From the NCBI RefSeq assembly GCF_029542085.1, contig NZ_CP107036.1:5890001-5954000 (forward strand): a stretch of DNA of 64,000 bases. The letters are read 5' to 3'. The notes beneath the pieces are model-generated. The model searched no databases. It was given only the letters and a program-made list of their open reading frames with translations, and had not been told where the DNA came from. Both the position numbers and the translations under genes were made by a program. The DNA comes from Sphingobacterium sp. ML3W. Lineage in GTDB: Bacteria; Bacteroidota; Bacteroidia; Sphingobacteriales; Sphingobacteriaceae. Shown here one piece after another: positions 1 through 7,919 of this stretch (positions are counted from its first letter, which is position 1; each line of letters opens with the position of its first letter).

Positions 1-433
1 AGCCCAAGGTCAGTCCGGCAGACAAAATCGACGTGCCGAAATTCAGGGCCTGAACAAAGAGTGCCAGACCAAACAGGCCATAGATAATCGAGGGAACACC
101 GGATAAATTACGGATGGAAGCTCGGATCGTGCGGGTCAGCCAGGTATTCTCTGCGTATTCGTTGAGGTAAATGGCACAACATATTCCAAAAGGAATGGAA
201 AATAATGCTGTTATCAAGGTCAGAAATACCGTACCTATAATCGGCGTAAGAATACCTCCCCGTGTCATACCATCGGAAGGTAGTTTGGCGATGAAATCCC
301 AGGATAGCACATGTGAGCCTTTCGTAAAAATATCGTATAGGATTACGCACAAAAAGAAGCATACAAGTCCTGTGGAAAGGAGAAGTGTGCCCCATTCGAC
401 GATCGGTGCCAGTTTTTTAAATTTATGCAGCAT
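1..433 (-). CDS. pstA: Phosphate ABC transporter permease PstA, 3' end cut by window edge
   Basis: Reading the minus strand from an ATG at 431-433 gives 144 residues open to the left edge, so the C-terminal half is missing. The product is an inner-membrane permease subunit of the high-affinity PstSCAB phosphate importer. The visible part has a first membrane segment at about residues 15-37, a periplasmic stretch with DFIAKLPSDGMTRGGI, and a second hydrophobic segment followed by YLNEYAENTWLTRTIR, the typical PstA layout. Its start overlaps the last 11 bases of pstC, so the two are probably translationally coupled. pstB and phoU would be expected beyond the edge. Confidence 0.9.
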   Translation of the reverse strand, partial: MLHKFKKLAPIVEWGTLLLSTGLVCFFLCVILYDIFTKGSHVLSWDFIAKLPSDGMTRGGILTPIIGTVFLTLITALFSIPFGICCAIYLNEYAENTWLTRTIRASIRNLSGVPSIIYGLFGLALFVQALNFGTSILSAGLTLG

Positions 434-1313
434 GATATTTTCTAAAACGGTTAATAAAATATTCACCAATTAGATTGGCCACCAAGGTCATAAAGAATAA
501 GACAATCGCTATGGCAAACAAAGCATAGTAATGTGTGGTCTGATAGGGGACTTCACCCATTTCGATCGCAATTGTTGCGGTAATGGTTTTGACAGAGTCA
601 AAAAATCCTTTAGGAAATATCGCGGCATTCCCCGTGGCCATCAATACAGTCATGGTTTCACCGATGGCTCTTCCCAGTCCAAGCATAACGGCGGCAATGA
701 TTCCTGGTGCTGCAGCAGGAATCGTAATCTTGCGCAGCGTTTGCCAACGAGATGCACCAAGACCATAACTCGCTTCACGGTAAGTTTGCGGTACAGCATG
801 GATGGCGTCTTCGGAAATTGTAATGATGGTGGGAAGGGCCATAATGGCCAGTAAGATTGCTCCATTTAATGCATTAAGCCCATTGGGGAGGTTGTTTAGA
901 TCTGCTATTCCGGGACCAACCAATACGATTCCCAAAAAGCCGATCACGACTGAAGGAATTGCTGCAAGCATCTCAATGGCTGGTTTTAAGATCGTCTTGA
1001 GTTTGGGACTCGCATATTCGGAAATAAAAGCTGCGGTACCCACACCCAGTGGAATGGCAATCAGCATCGCACCCAATGAAACAATTGAGGTACTTACGAT
1101 TAATGGCAGAATGCCGTAGGCTGGTTCTGCTGCTGTGGGATTCCATTGGCTTCCGGTGATAAAATCCAATGGCGAAACATCCAGAAAGAAGGCAATTGCA
1201 TTGTAAAGCAGCATGAAGAAAATACCGCCCAAAAGTGCAAGAACCAGATATCCGGTAGACTTGAATATAATTTTAGCGATCTTATCGATGGCGACTCGTT
1301 TTTTGTACTGCAT
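423..1313 (-). CDS. pstC: Phosphate ABC transporter permease PstC
   Basis: This 296-residue, six-helix inner-membrane protein partners PstA in phosphate import. The first membrane segment lies at about residues 17-39, followed by the periplasmic block LDFITGSQWNPTAAEPAYGILPL. The cytoplasmic coupling loop YREASYGLGASRWQTLRKI near residue 180, followed by GLGRAIGETM, is the ABC-permease EAA-type motif that contacts PstB. Length is normal for PstC. It starts six bases after pstS ends and overlaps pstA, so pstS-pstC-pstA form one operon. Confidence 0.93.
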   Translation of the reverse strand: MQYKKRVAIDKIAKIIFKSTGYLVLALLGGIFFMLLYNAIAFFLDVSPLDFITGSQWNPTAAEPAYGILPLIVSTSIVSLGAMLIAIPLGVGTAAFISEYASPKLKTILKPAIEMLAAIPSVVIGFLGIVLVGPGIADLNNLPNGLNALNGAILLAIMALPTIITISEDAIHAVPQTYREASYGLGASRWQTLRKITIPAAAPGIIAAVMLGLGRAIGETMTVLMATGNAAIFPKGFFDSVKTITATIAIEMGEVPYQTTHYYALFAIAIVLFFMTLVANLIGEYFINRFRKYHAA

Positions 1314-1319
1314 GTTATT

Positions 1320-2180
1320 TTATTGAATAAGGTAATAACCTGAGTTTTCGATGATCTTGGTCCCTTCTCCTTTGGTTTCAAATTGGATAAATGACAGCAC
1401 TTTGGCCCATGATTTTTCGGGAATAAACTGATAGAGGGGACGTTGAAAAAAATATAATCTATTTTTTATTGCTGTAGGATCTAAGGGCGATATGGCATTG
1501 GAATCTGCATCATTTTTAATTTTCAATACTTTGATACCTTTGTTATCCTGAATCTTTTTGGAAATATAACCGGCACCGACATAACCAATACCAGACTTGT
1601 CAATTTTAATGGCTTCCAGTATTTGTGCATTTCCGGTCATTTCTTTTGCCTTTTGGCTATAGGCTATTTTTAGCTTCTTGCGAATAAACGAATAGGTTCC
1701 CGAACTGCTCTGTCTACCATAGATATTGATTGGAACATCCTGTCCAGAAACAGATTTCCAGTTTTCTACCTGACCACTCATAATTTTTGATAGCGTTTTC
1801 ACATCGATTTCCGTGATCGGATTGTCGCTGTGGACAACAAAAGCAGTGGCATCTTCGGCAAAGACAACGGTTTTCAGGAGCATGTTCTTCTTTTTGAAGA
1901 GAGCCTGTTCTTCTTCGGTCAATGGACGCGATGAGTTGGCGATATCTGCCTGCCCATTCAATAGGGAAGTAATACCAAGTCCCGAACCCCCGCCGGAGAT
2001 AGCCATACTGAATGTAGGGTCTGTCTTATTGTACGCTTCGGCTAGATTAACAGCAAGATTCACTTCGGTATCCGAACCTTTCATTTTGATCGTATGATCG
2101 GTATTACCGCAGGACCATAACAGGATACTGAAACCAAGAAGGACAGTAGAAATAAGACGATTGAAAGCCATATCATTCAT
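1320..2180 (-). CDS. pstS: Phosphate-binding lipoprotein PstS
   Basis: Periplasmic-face lipoprotein that captures phosphate for PstCA. The N-terminus is a lipoprotein signal with lipobox LLWSC. The mature part has the phosphate-binding pattern of the PstS/SBP family: KGSDTEVN, SGGGSGLG, NSSRPLTEEE and QSSSGTYSF. I start at the ATG at 2178-2180; an ATG nine bases downstream (2169-2171) would also serve, and an upstream in-frame start at 2198 adds residues that do not look like a signal sequence. It is first in the pst operon. A cluster of AACACAA repeats just upstream may be a phosphate-response site. Confidence 0.9.
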   Translation of the reverse strand: MNDMAFNRLISTVLLGFSILLWSCGNTDHTIKMKGSDTEVNLAVNLAEAYNKTDPTFSMAISGGGSGLGITSLLNGQADIANSSRPLTEEEQALFKKKNMLLKTVVFAEDATAFVVHSDNPITEIDVKTLSKIMSGQVENWKSVSGQDVPINIYGRQSSSGTYSFIRKKLKIAYSQKAKEMTGNAQILEAIKIDKSGIGYVGAGYISKKIQDNKGIKVLKIKNDADSNAISPLDPTAIKNRLYFFQRPLYQFIPEKSWAKVLSFIQFETKGEGTKIIENSGYYLIQ

Positions 2181-2193
2181 TCTTACTAAGTTA

Positions 2194-2230
2194 AACACAA
2201 GAGGAATGATTTTGTGTTAGGTTTGTGTTA
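2194..2230 (-). promoter_or_regulatory. Candidate Pho-box-like repeat cluster upstream of pstS
   Basis: Read on the minus strand, AACACAA occurs twice as a direct repeat with exactly 11-base periodicity (forward-strand copies TTTGTGTTA at 2211-2219 and 2222-2230). A third, inverted copy lies at 2194-2200. Seven-base units spaced by four bases is the geometry of PhoB boxes. The match is geometric only, since the word differs from the enterobacterial one. The distance to the pstS start (about 15-50 bases) is compatible with promoter control. Confidence 0.35.
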
Positions 2231-2471
2231 TCTTATTGTGAATTAATATTTTGTAAACACATTACCTCGTATCGACTTTAATCTATTTGGATAATCCATC
2301 CAGCAGACAGCTAAATAGTGTTAAAGCGTTTTTATAAACTGAAATGATTTGATAGATTGTGGTAATTTTTACAAAGGACAATTATTAGTGTTTCGAGCGA
2401 ATTAGCGAGATAATAACAGTTTATTTCTTATCTCATATGCGTATATTTTCGGTTCTTATAATAACCTTGTT

Positions 2472-3251
2472 ATGAGCGTTTCTGTTAAGTTTTTATTGCT
2501 GTTAATCATTATTTGTTTATTTAGCTACTTGCGTCCAGTTTATGGCCAAAAAGGAAATGAATATAGGGGGATAATTTTGTCTGCTGATACCATGTTGTTC
2601 CTCCGGGGAATTAACCTTTTAAATTTGAATTCAAAAAACCATACTGTTTCGGATGTTTATGGGAATCTTGTCCTTGACTATAGATTCGGTGATACCATTG
2701 AATTCAGACATGATCACTGGGAAACGAAGCTGGTTTATGGAGACAAGCTAAAGGATTCTGTCTTTCTAAAGAAACGGTCTATCGTTCTCGATGAAATTGT
2801 GATAACAAGGAACCGACATAACAACGAAATAAATGATTTAAAAGAAATAGAAAAGGAGAAGAACAGGAAGGGCGGTATCTATTATGGTGGAAAGCCACCT
2901 ATTGCACTACTGAATCCCTTTGGAGGGAAACCGATCACTTTCTTCTACGAGCTTTTTAGCAAGAATGGAAAACGAGCTAGAGCAATGGAGAAAGATATCC
3001 AACATACGATATTGGAAAACAAGGTTGATAGCACCTTTAATAGGCATACGATCAAAATAGTCACAGCTATAAAAGATGAAGAAATTTTATCTTTATGGAG
3101 AGCTATAGACCCACTGCCGAGCAGGTACAATCCTGGAATACTTATGATCTGTACCTTTATATACAAAGAAGCTATGAATCATTTACTGCGAAACGAGAAT
3201 AGCAAATCTGTTTATTGTCTAAGGTATTGGGCATATAGTACCAGCAGTTAG
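2472..3251 (+). CDS. Secreted CarboxypepD_reg-like protein with a frameshifted C-terminus
   Basis: The N-terminus is a signal peptide ending PVYGQ. A short beta-rich domain of the carboxypeptidase-regulatory type (about residues 30-110) is followed by a charged linker and a GGIYYGGKPP segment. A paralogue of the same plan lies at 46371-47057. The open frame ends in an odd 47-residue tail. From base 3104 the frame one base back reads YRPTAEQVQSW to a TAG at 3200-3202. That matches the paralogue's FRPSYQFIQNS C-terminus, so one T appears to be missing in an original GCT-TAT. It is either a real frameshift or a base-calling error. Function is unknown; DUF and CarboxypepD_reg assignments are from memory of the family. 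Confidence 0.6.
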   Translation: MSVSVKFLLLLIIICLFSYLRPVYGQKGNEYRGIILSADTMLFLRGINLLNLNSKNHTVSDVYGNLVLDYRFGDTIEFRHDHWETKLVYGDKLKDSVFLKKRSIVLDEIVITRNRHNNEINDLKEIEKEKNRKGGIYYGGKPPIALLNPFGGKPITFFYELFSKNGKRARAMEKDIQHTILENKVDSTFNRHTIKIVTAIKDEEILSLWRAIDPLPSRYNPGILMICTFIYKEAMNHLLRNENSKSVYCLRYWAYSTSS

Positions 3252-3277
3252 AAAAGGAATGCTTCCTGTTTCAGAAA

Positions 3278-3940
3278 TTATTCTTTTTCTAGTGTTACTA
3301 TACCCAGATAAACGCTATCCATGCTGCGATTGCTGCCATCTGTTGCTGCGAAACCAAGATAGAGGTGAAACATGGAACTGCTATTGACTTTAGGCAGTTC
3401 AATTATCTGGGATCGCTGTTCGATGCTGTTTCCCAACAGCAGTCCGGCGGATGTGTGCATCGGATCTTCCGGTAATAAGAGCACCATGGTTCTAAAGTCA
3501 ATTAACTCATGGTTCAGCAATTCCTTGGTCACTTTGGGCTCCCATTTTATTTCGAGTTTGTCGTCTACGATCTCGGTGGATGTGGAAATGATCATGTTTT
3601 CCAGTCCTCTGCTAATAGCAAATTTTTCATAGTTGATTGCAGGTCCCTGTTCACCGAGGAGGACTGCATGTTCAAGATGATAAGACATCGCCGCATTAAA
3701 TGCGGTCATATTTTCCTTATATCGCTGAAAACCTAAGCGGAAAAATTTGGTGAACTGACCCAGAAAAGTTTGTGTAAAGGCAAATTTACTTCTGTTTTTA
3801 TTCTCAATGTCAGATAGTTTTCTTCCTTTCTTGACTTTAGGAAGCGAACGTACATAGGTGATATCCTTCCATTTGCAAAACACGACAGCGCCAACCTTTC
3901 CGGATGGAGCACCATTTGCTCCATTATTTACTCGTGCCAT
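3278..3940 (-). CDS. DUF6266 family protein
   Basis: This 220-residue soluble protein begins MARVNNGANGAPSGKVGAVV and then shows WKDITYVRSLPKVKKGRKLSD. This N-terminal Gly-rich start plus 'WKGixYiRs' pattern is typical of the DUF6266 proteins common in Sphingobacterium and Pedobacter. No signal peptide or membrane segment is visible. Function is unknown for the family. It stands alone, convergent with the frameshifted gene to its left. Its upstream side holds a two-unit 22-base tandem repeat. Confidence 0.75.
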   Translation of the reverse strand: MARVNNGANGAPSGKVGAVVFCKWKDITYVRSLPKVKKGRKLSDIENKNRSKFAFTQTFLGQFTKFFRLGFQRYKENMTAFNAAMSYHLEHAVLLGEQGPAINYEKFAISRGLENMIISTSTEIVDDKLEIKWEPKVTKELLNHELIDFRTMVLLLPEDPMHTSAGLLLGNSIEQRSQIIELPKVNSSSMFHLYLGFAATDGSNRSMDSVYLGIVTLEKE

Positions 3941-4065
3941 AATTTTTTATAATTGGTTTGATTCTTTTAACAGACAAGTAGGGGAAAAGTTTGCCTCAAG
4001 CAGTATACTAATTGTAAATTAATTGATACAAGACAGGGATATAATAGGAAGATTATACGTGTTCA

Positions 4066-4109
4066 TCCGAATGAGGTCCGTATAAAGTCCGAATGAGGTC
4101 CGTACGAAG
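4066..4109. repeat. 22-base tandem repeat, two copies
   Basis: The unit TCCGAATGAGGTCCGTATAA+AG is repeated head to tail, with two changes in the second copy (TATAAAG against TACGAAG). Each unit also contains the internal half-repeat GTCCG. It lies 126 bases upstream of the DUF6266 start codon. Confidence 0.8.
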
Positions 4110-4203
4110 TCCCTATTAAATGAGAAGAAATCCCCTAGTTAAATCCTAGTTGAAGGCCAGTTTTTGTATTGAATGGAAGAGGCCCGCTGTTTGTGATTAC
4201 TGC

Positions 4204-4233
4204 AAAAAAAAACAGGCATTTCGCCTGTTTTTT
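4204..4233 (-). terminator. Terminator of the fucosidase operon
   Basis: A short stem AAAACAGGC/GCCTGTTTT with loop ATTTC is flanked by an A-run on the left and a T-run on the right. It can therefore end transcription on either strand. It lies about 50 bases past the stop of the GH29 gene. Confidence 0.8.
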
Positions 4234-4284
4234 AGGATATGGTAAATAGAAAACGTTTTATTTCCATACTGTTTCGTGCAGCAA

Positions 4285-6177
4285 CTATTTGTATAAGCTA
4301 AATTCTGCTACAGAAAAAGATTTTCCGACGGTTTCTTTGGGTGTAAATCGAATAAACTTTGCACTAGTGGGGGTACTTAGACGAATGGTCTGTTCAATTG
4401 GGTTTGCCTGGATATTGGAAAATTCTCCTGTATGGAGGATAGCCCATTTGTTGCCGTCATCGCTGGTGGCTACTTCATACTTGAGTACCATTCCATCGGA
4501 CTTTCCATCCTGACGGGGAAGATAACCGATCGCCGTTACGGGTTGTTTCGATTCAAACACAATGGCATTCTTAACTCCGTTAACCACCTCTATCGTCATA
4601 GGGTCTGCATCGATGCTCTTCGGTAGTTTGGTATTGATTTTAAAATCATTCCTTGTCAATTTCGTATAATTGGCCGAAGTATTTTCAAAAGCAAATGGTT
4701 CCACAAATTCCTTGAATAAGCCGAAGTCACTCAATGTAGGCGCAACTGGGGCATAAAGCCGAATTTTTAGTTTTGTCGCTGTTACCGGATGCGGTAGTTT
4801 AATCAGTCGATTGCCACCGATACTGGTCGCTGTAGCCAAATGCTCCCATTTGCCATTAACCTCTGCTTGGACGACCACGCTATCCAGTCGCTGGCCTAAT
4901 TTAATATTTTCACGCAGCCGGATCAGATCAAACTCTTTTGATCCTGCGAGACCGACCTCCAGTTCAGGATTCAGAACTTCGTCATCAGAAGCATAATAAC
5001 TGTATCTATCTTCATCCAGAATGAGGTTAGGTGTAAATTTTTTCGAGTTGGCGCGTAGATTGGAAGCGTTGACTGTCGCCCCATTGGCAAGATTAGTACC
5101 GAAGGTTTCTTTCAGTTTTTTTCCGAAAGCCTGTAATGATTTGACATCATTCGGATGTAATTGTCCAGCCGGCATAGGGGCTAAGCCAAGATCCAATGCT
5201 GCACCCCGACCTACTGATTTCAAATAGATCGAAAACAATTGATCCGGTGTTTTTACTTTGCTGTCTTCTTCTTTATGGTAAAACCAGCCGTGCCGCAAGG
5301 GTACATCACATTCCGCTGGAATCCAATGCGCGCCATTTCTTGTTCCTGATGGTGCCTCTTTGTAATCAGCTTGTCCCGGTACTGCTGGATGACCGTCTAT
5401 ACCTTTGGGTGAAAAAGTAGCCCAGCTTGTCTCATCGGCAAATCCACTTTCATTGCCAACCCAACGGATATCCGGTCCAATATCCGAAAATATCACTGCC
5501 AAAGGCTGCTTTTCTCGGACAATAGGCCATGTTTTTTCATGCCAGGCATAGTAAGTTGCCCTGTCGATTTTGCGCTTCTCATTCTTACCGCCATAGTATC
5601 CGTCCCCGCCATTTGCACCATCATGCCAAGAAGTGAATAGTTCGCCGTAATTACTCATTAGCTCGGTCAGTTGTGCCCGGTAAGCATCCGCGTAAGCTGG
5701 AGTACCATAGCGTGTGTCATGTCTGTCCCAGGCCGAGAGGTAGAGGCCAAACTTTAACCCCTTTTGGTGGGTCGCCTGCATAAATTCCTTTACCATATCT
5801 CCTTTGCCACCTTTCCATAGAGCGCTTTTGACACTATATTGTGTTGTTGAGGTCGGCCATAGGCAAAAACCATCGTGGTGTTTTGCGACGGAAATAATCC
5901 CTTTAAATCCACCCGCTGCGGCTGCGTCTACAATCTGTTGGGCATCGAACTTGGTCGGATTAAAAATTGCCGGATCGGCATCCCCAAATCCCCATTCTTT
6001 ATTTTGGAATGTTGTTGGCGTGTAATGAATCAAACAGTACATTTCCATTTCCTGCCATAGCAATTGCCGTTCCGTGGGAAGCACCCCATAGGGTTTGGGC
6101 GCATCCTGGGCAGACAATACCGATGGTATGATCAGGCTGAGGAAATACCCCAGTATTCTTTTATTTCGTGTATTCAT
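4285..6177 (-). CDS. Alpha-L-fucosidase, GH29, with C-terminal F5/8-type region
   Basis: Secreted glycoside hydrolase that removes terminal alpha-L-fucose from glycans by a retaining mechanism. The start at 6177 gives a signal peptide ending SVLSAQ. The catalytic TIM barrel covers about residues 25-350, with the GH29 substrate-site motif AKHHDGFCLWP and the strand SWHDGANGG, whose Asp is at the family nucleophile position (WFDGANG type). The remaining 270 residues are beta-rich with FAFENTSANY and SAKFIRFTP, consistent with a discoidin/F5-8C fold. About 630 residues in total is usual for the PUL form. It is last in the susCD operon, about 40 bases after susD. The exact glycan target cannot be read from sequence. 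Confidence 0.88.
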   Translation of the reverse strand: MNTRNKRILGYFLSLIIPSVLSAQDAPKPYGVLPTERQLLWQEMEMYCLIHYTPTTFQNKEWGFGDADPAIFNPTKFDAQQIVDAAAAGGFKGIISVAKHHDGFCLWPTSTTQYSVKSALWKGGKGDMVKEFMQATHQKGLKFGLYLSAWDRHDTRYGTPAYADAYRAQLTELMSNYGELFTSWHDGANGGDGYYGGKNEKRKIDRATYYAWHEKTWPIVREKQPLAVIFSDIGPDIRWVGNESGFADETSWATFSPKGIDGHPAVPGQADYKEAPSGTRNGAHWIPAECDVPLRHGWFYHKEEDSKVKTPDQLFSIYLKSVGRGAALDLGLAPMPAGQLHPNDVKSLQAFGKKLKETFGTNLANGATVNASNLRANSKKFTPNLILDEDRYSYYASDDEVLNPELEVGLAGSKEFDLIRLRENIKLGQRLDSVVVQAEVNGKWEHLATATSIGGNRLIKLPHPVTATKLKIRLYAPVAPTLSDFGLFKEFVEPFAFENTSANYTKLTRNDFKINTKLPKSIDADPMTIEVVNGVKNAIVFESKQPVTAIGYLPRQDGKSDGMVLKYEVATSDDGNKWAILHTGEFSNIQANPIEQTIRLSTPTSAKFIRFTPKETVGKSFSVAEFSLYK

Positions 6178-6219
6178 TGTCTTTAAATTTATGAACATGT
6201 CAATGACTGATTATTATCC

Positions 6220-7917
6220 TTATTGCCAGCCTGGATTCTGTTTATATGCTCCGGGTTTGCCCTGTGTCAATGTTATCTGATCCAGTGGTAATGGTAAATA
6301 ATAATACTTATCGTTCCATTGACGGCCATTGGTAAAATTGGTATTGACAATAATCAACGCATTGTTGTCGGTAGTAATTTTGCTTACATCGTAAGTATAT
6401 TGGCTCCGGAGACTGGCATTGAGTTTCATACCTCGCACAGTTTTAATACCCTCAATCAACTTGCCTGCTTTCCATCGTTTGATATCGTTGAAACGAAATC
6501 CCTCACCGATCAGTTCCACGCGCCGCTCTCTTCGTATTTCATAGAGTAAAGGGGCCACGGCATAGCCGTAATTCACTGCATTGGGATCCGCCTGCACCGC
6601 AGTGGTTAGCTTTGGCATACCAACGCGACTACGCAATAGATTGATGCTTTTGTCAAGATCCATTTGTGTAATAGTACCCCCCAATTCATATTTTGCTTCT
6701 GCAAAATTCAGTAGGACTTCAGCATAACGAAAGATAAATGAATCAATATCGGATTGGTTGGCGACAATTTGTGCCGGATCGCTTGAACGGCCTTTGATCA
6801 GCCAGTAACCGCTTGAGGTCTGGGATGTTCCGATATTGGGTAAACCATAGGTTAGCACGGGATTGGTGTTATATACAAATCCGGGTGTTGCTATAGACTG
6901 GATATACCTTGGATCTCTATTTTTTACCTCATTAGCTGGAGAAGCATCGTCATAAGCATAGGACGTTAACCCAATGGGTTTGCCATCTTTGAAGAGATAG
7001 GAGTCGAGGAGATCTTTTGTTGCTCCAGTATTACTTTCCCCTGATTGGCGGGTGTAATTTTGCGTTGTTGTCCCAATGATATAGGCCCAATGCATAATCG
7101 TTTCGGGATTGCTTTTGAGATCCTGCTGGATAAATAAATTGAAGTAGTCTTGATCTGGAGCACCTGTTGTATATAATTTATACTTGCCGGCATTGATAAG
7201 CGCTTCGGATGCGGCCAGTGATTTTTGCAGCACCGGAATTTCATTGCCAAGCTGATGGTATTTTCGAAACGTTCCTTCCCATAAGGCAATCCGTGACAGG
7301 AGTGCATTGGCAATATCTTTATTGAGGCGTCCTGTCTCCTCACTGCCTTTATTGGGCAAATTTTGTACGGCGAATTCCAGGTCCAAGATGACCTGATCCA
7401 TGACAAGGTTGCGGTTGACACGGGGGCCATAGAGCTCTTCGGAGGTATCCTCCAGGTCAGTGAGTACCAACGGAACATCGCCAAAATCGCTTACCTTTTG
7501 CCAATAGAACAGTGCCCGGAAAAAGCGAACCTCAGCGGCATAGAGTGCCTGGTTATTGGTTTGTGCATTTTCGTAGCGTTTGAGAAAATAGTTGCAACGG
7601 CGTATATTCAACCAGCTGTCCGCATTCCATCCCCCGCCGGAAGCAGGGACGGCATAGGTGCCTGATAAAAGTGGGTCCGATGAAGACGGCAGCATGTTAT
7701 CCGAATTATTATCAGACCTATAGTCATTTACCTGGGGTAGATTATTGTAAAAGGTGTTTGCATAAAGCTTCAAGTCGTTTTCTGTTTTAAAGAATGTTGG
7801 TTCACTGAATTCACTCTTTGGAAAACGGTCCAGAAAGCTGTCATTTTTGCAACTATATAAAACGATCGAAGCGCCAAAAACAAGCGATATATGGAGTATG
7901 TTAGTTATTTTTTTCAT
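6220..7917 (-). CDS. RagB/SusD family nutrient-uptake outer-membrane lipoprotein
   Basis: Surface lipoprotein that binds glycan at the mouth of its SusC partner. The lipobox is LYSC after a short signal. SusD features include DRFPKSEFSEPTFFKTENDLKLY at the N-terminus, the TPR-like RAEVRF..LFYWQKVSDFGDVPLV block, and the C-terminal EIRRERRVELIGEGFRFNDIKRW motif of RagB/SusD. I chose the ATG at 7915-7917; a TTG two codons upstream would overlap susC by four bases. The start lies two bases after the susC stop, so translation is likely coupled. Confidence 0.93.
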   Translation of the reverse strand: MKKITNILHISLVFGASIVLYSCKNDSFLDRFPKSEFSEPTFFKTENDLKLYANTFYNNLPQVNDYRSDNNSDNMLPSSSDPLLSGTYAVPASGGGWNADSWLNIRRCNYFLKRYENAQTNNQALYAAEVRFFRALFYWQKVSDFGDVPLVLTDLEDTSEELYGPRVNRNLVMDQVILDLEFAVQNLPNKGSEETGRLNKDIANALLSRIALWEGTFRKYHQLGNEIPVLQKSLAASEALINAGKYKLYTTGAPDQDYFNLFIQQDLKSNPETIMHWAYIIGTTTQNYTRQSGESNTGATKDLLDSYLFKDGKPIGLTSYAYDDASPANEVKNRDPRYIQSIATPGFVYNTNPVLTYGLPNIGTSQTSSGYWLIKGRSSDPAQIVANQSDIDSFIFRYAEVLLNFAEAKYELGGTITQMDLDKSINLLRSRVGMPKLTTAVQADPNAVNYGYAVAPLLYEIRRERRVELIGEGFRFNDIKRWKAGKLIEGIKTVRGMKLNASLRSQYTYDVSKITTDNNALIIVNTNFTNGRQWNDKYYYLPLPLDQITLTQGKPGAYKQNPGWQ

Positions 7918-7919
7918 GA

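Larger units (their letters stand above)
3941..4284. other. Intergenic region between DUF6266 gene and fucosidase gene
   Basis: The 344-base gap holds the upstream region of the DUF6266 gene (AT-rich, 3941-4060), a two-unit tandem repeat (4066-4109) and the terminator of the fucosidase operon (4204-4233). No credible coding frame is visible. Confidence 0.6.

Noticed and set aside
4066..4109. CRISPR-like repeat
   Set aside because: Two contiguous units with no spacers and no cas genes nearby.
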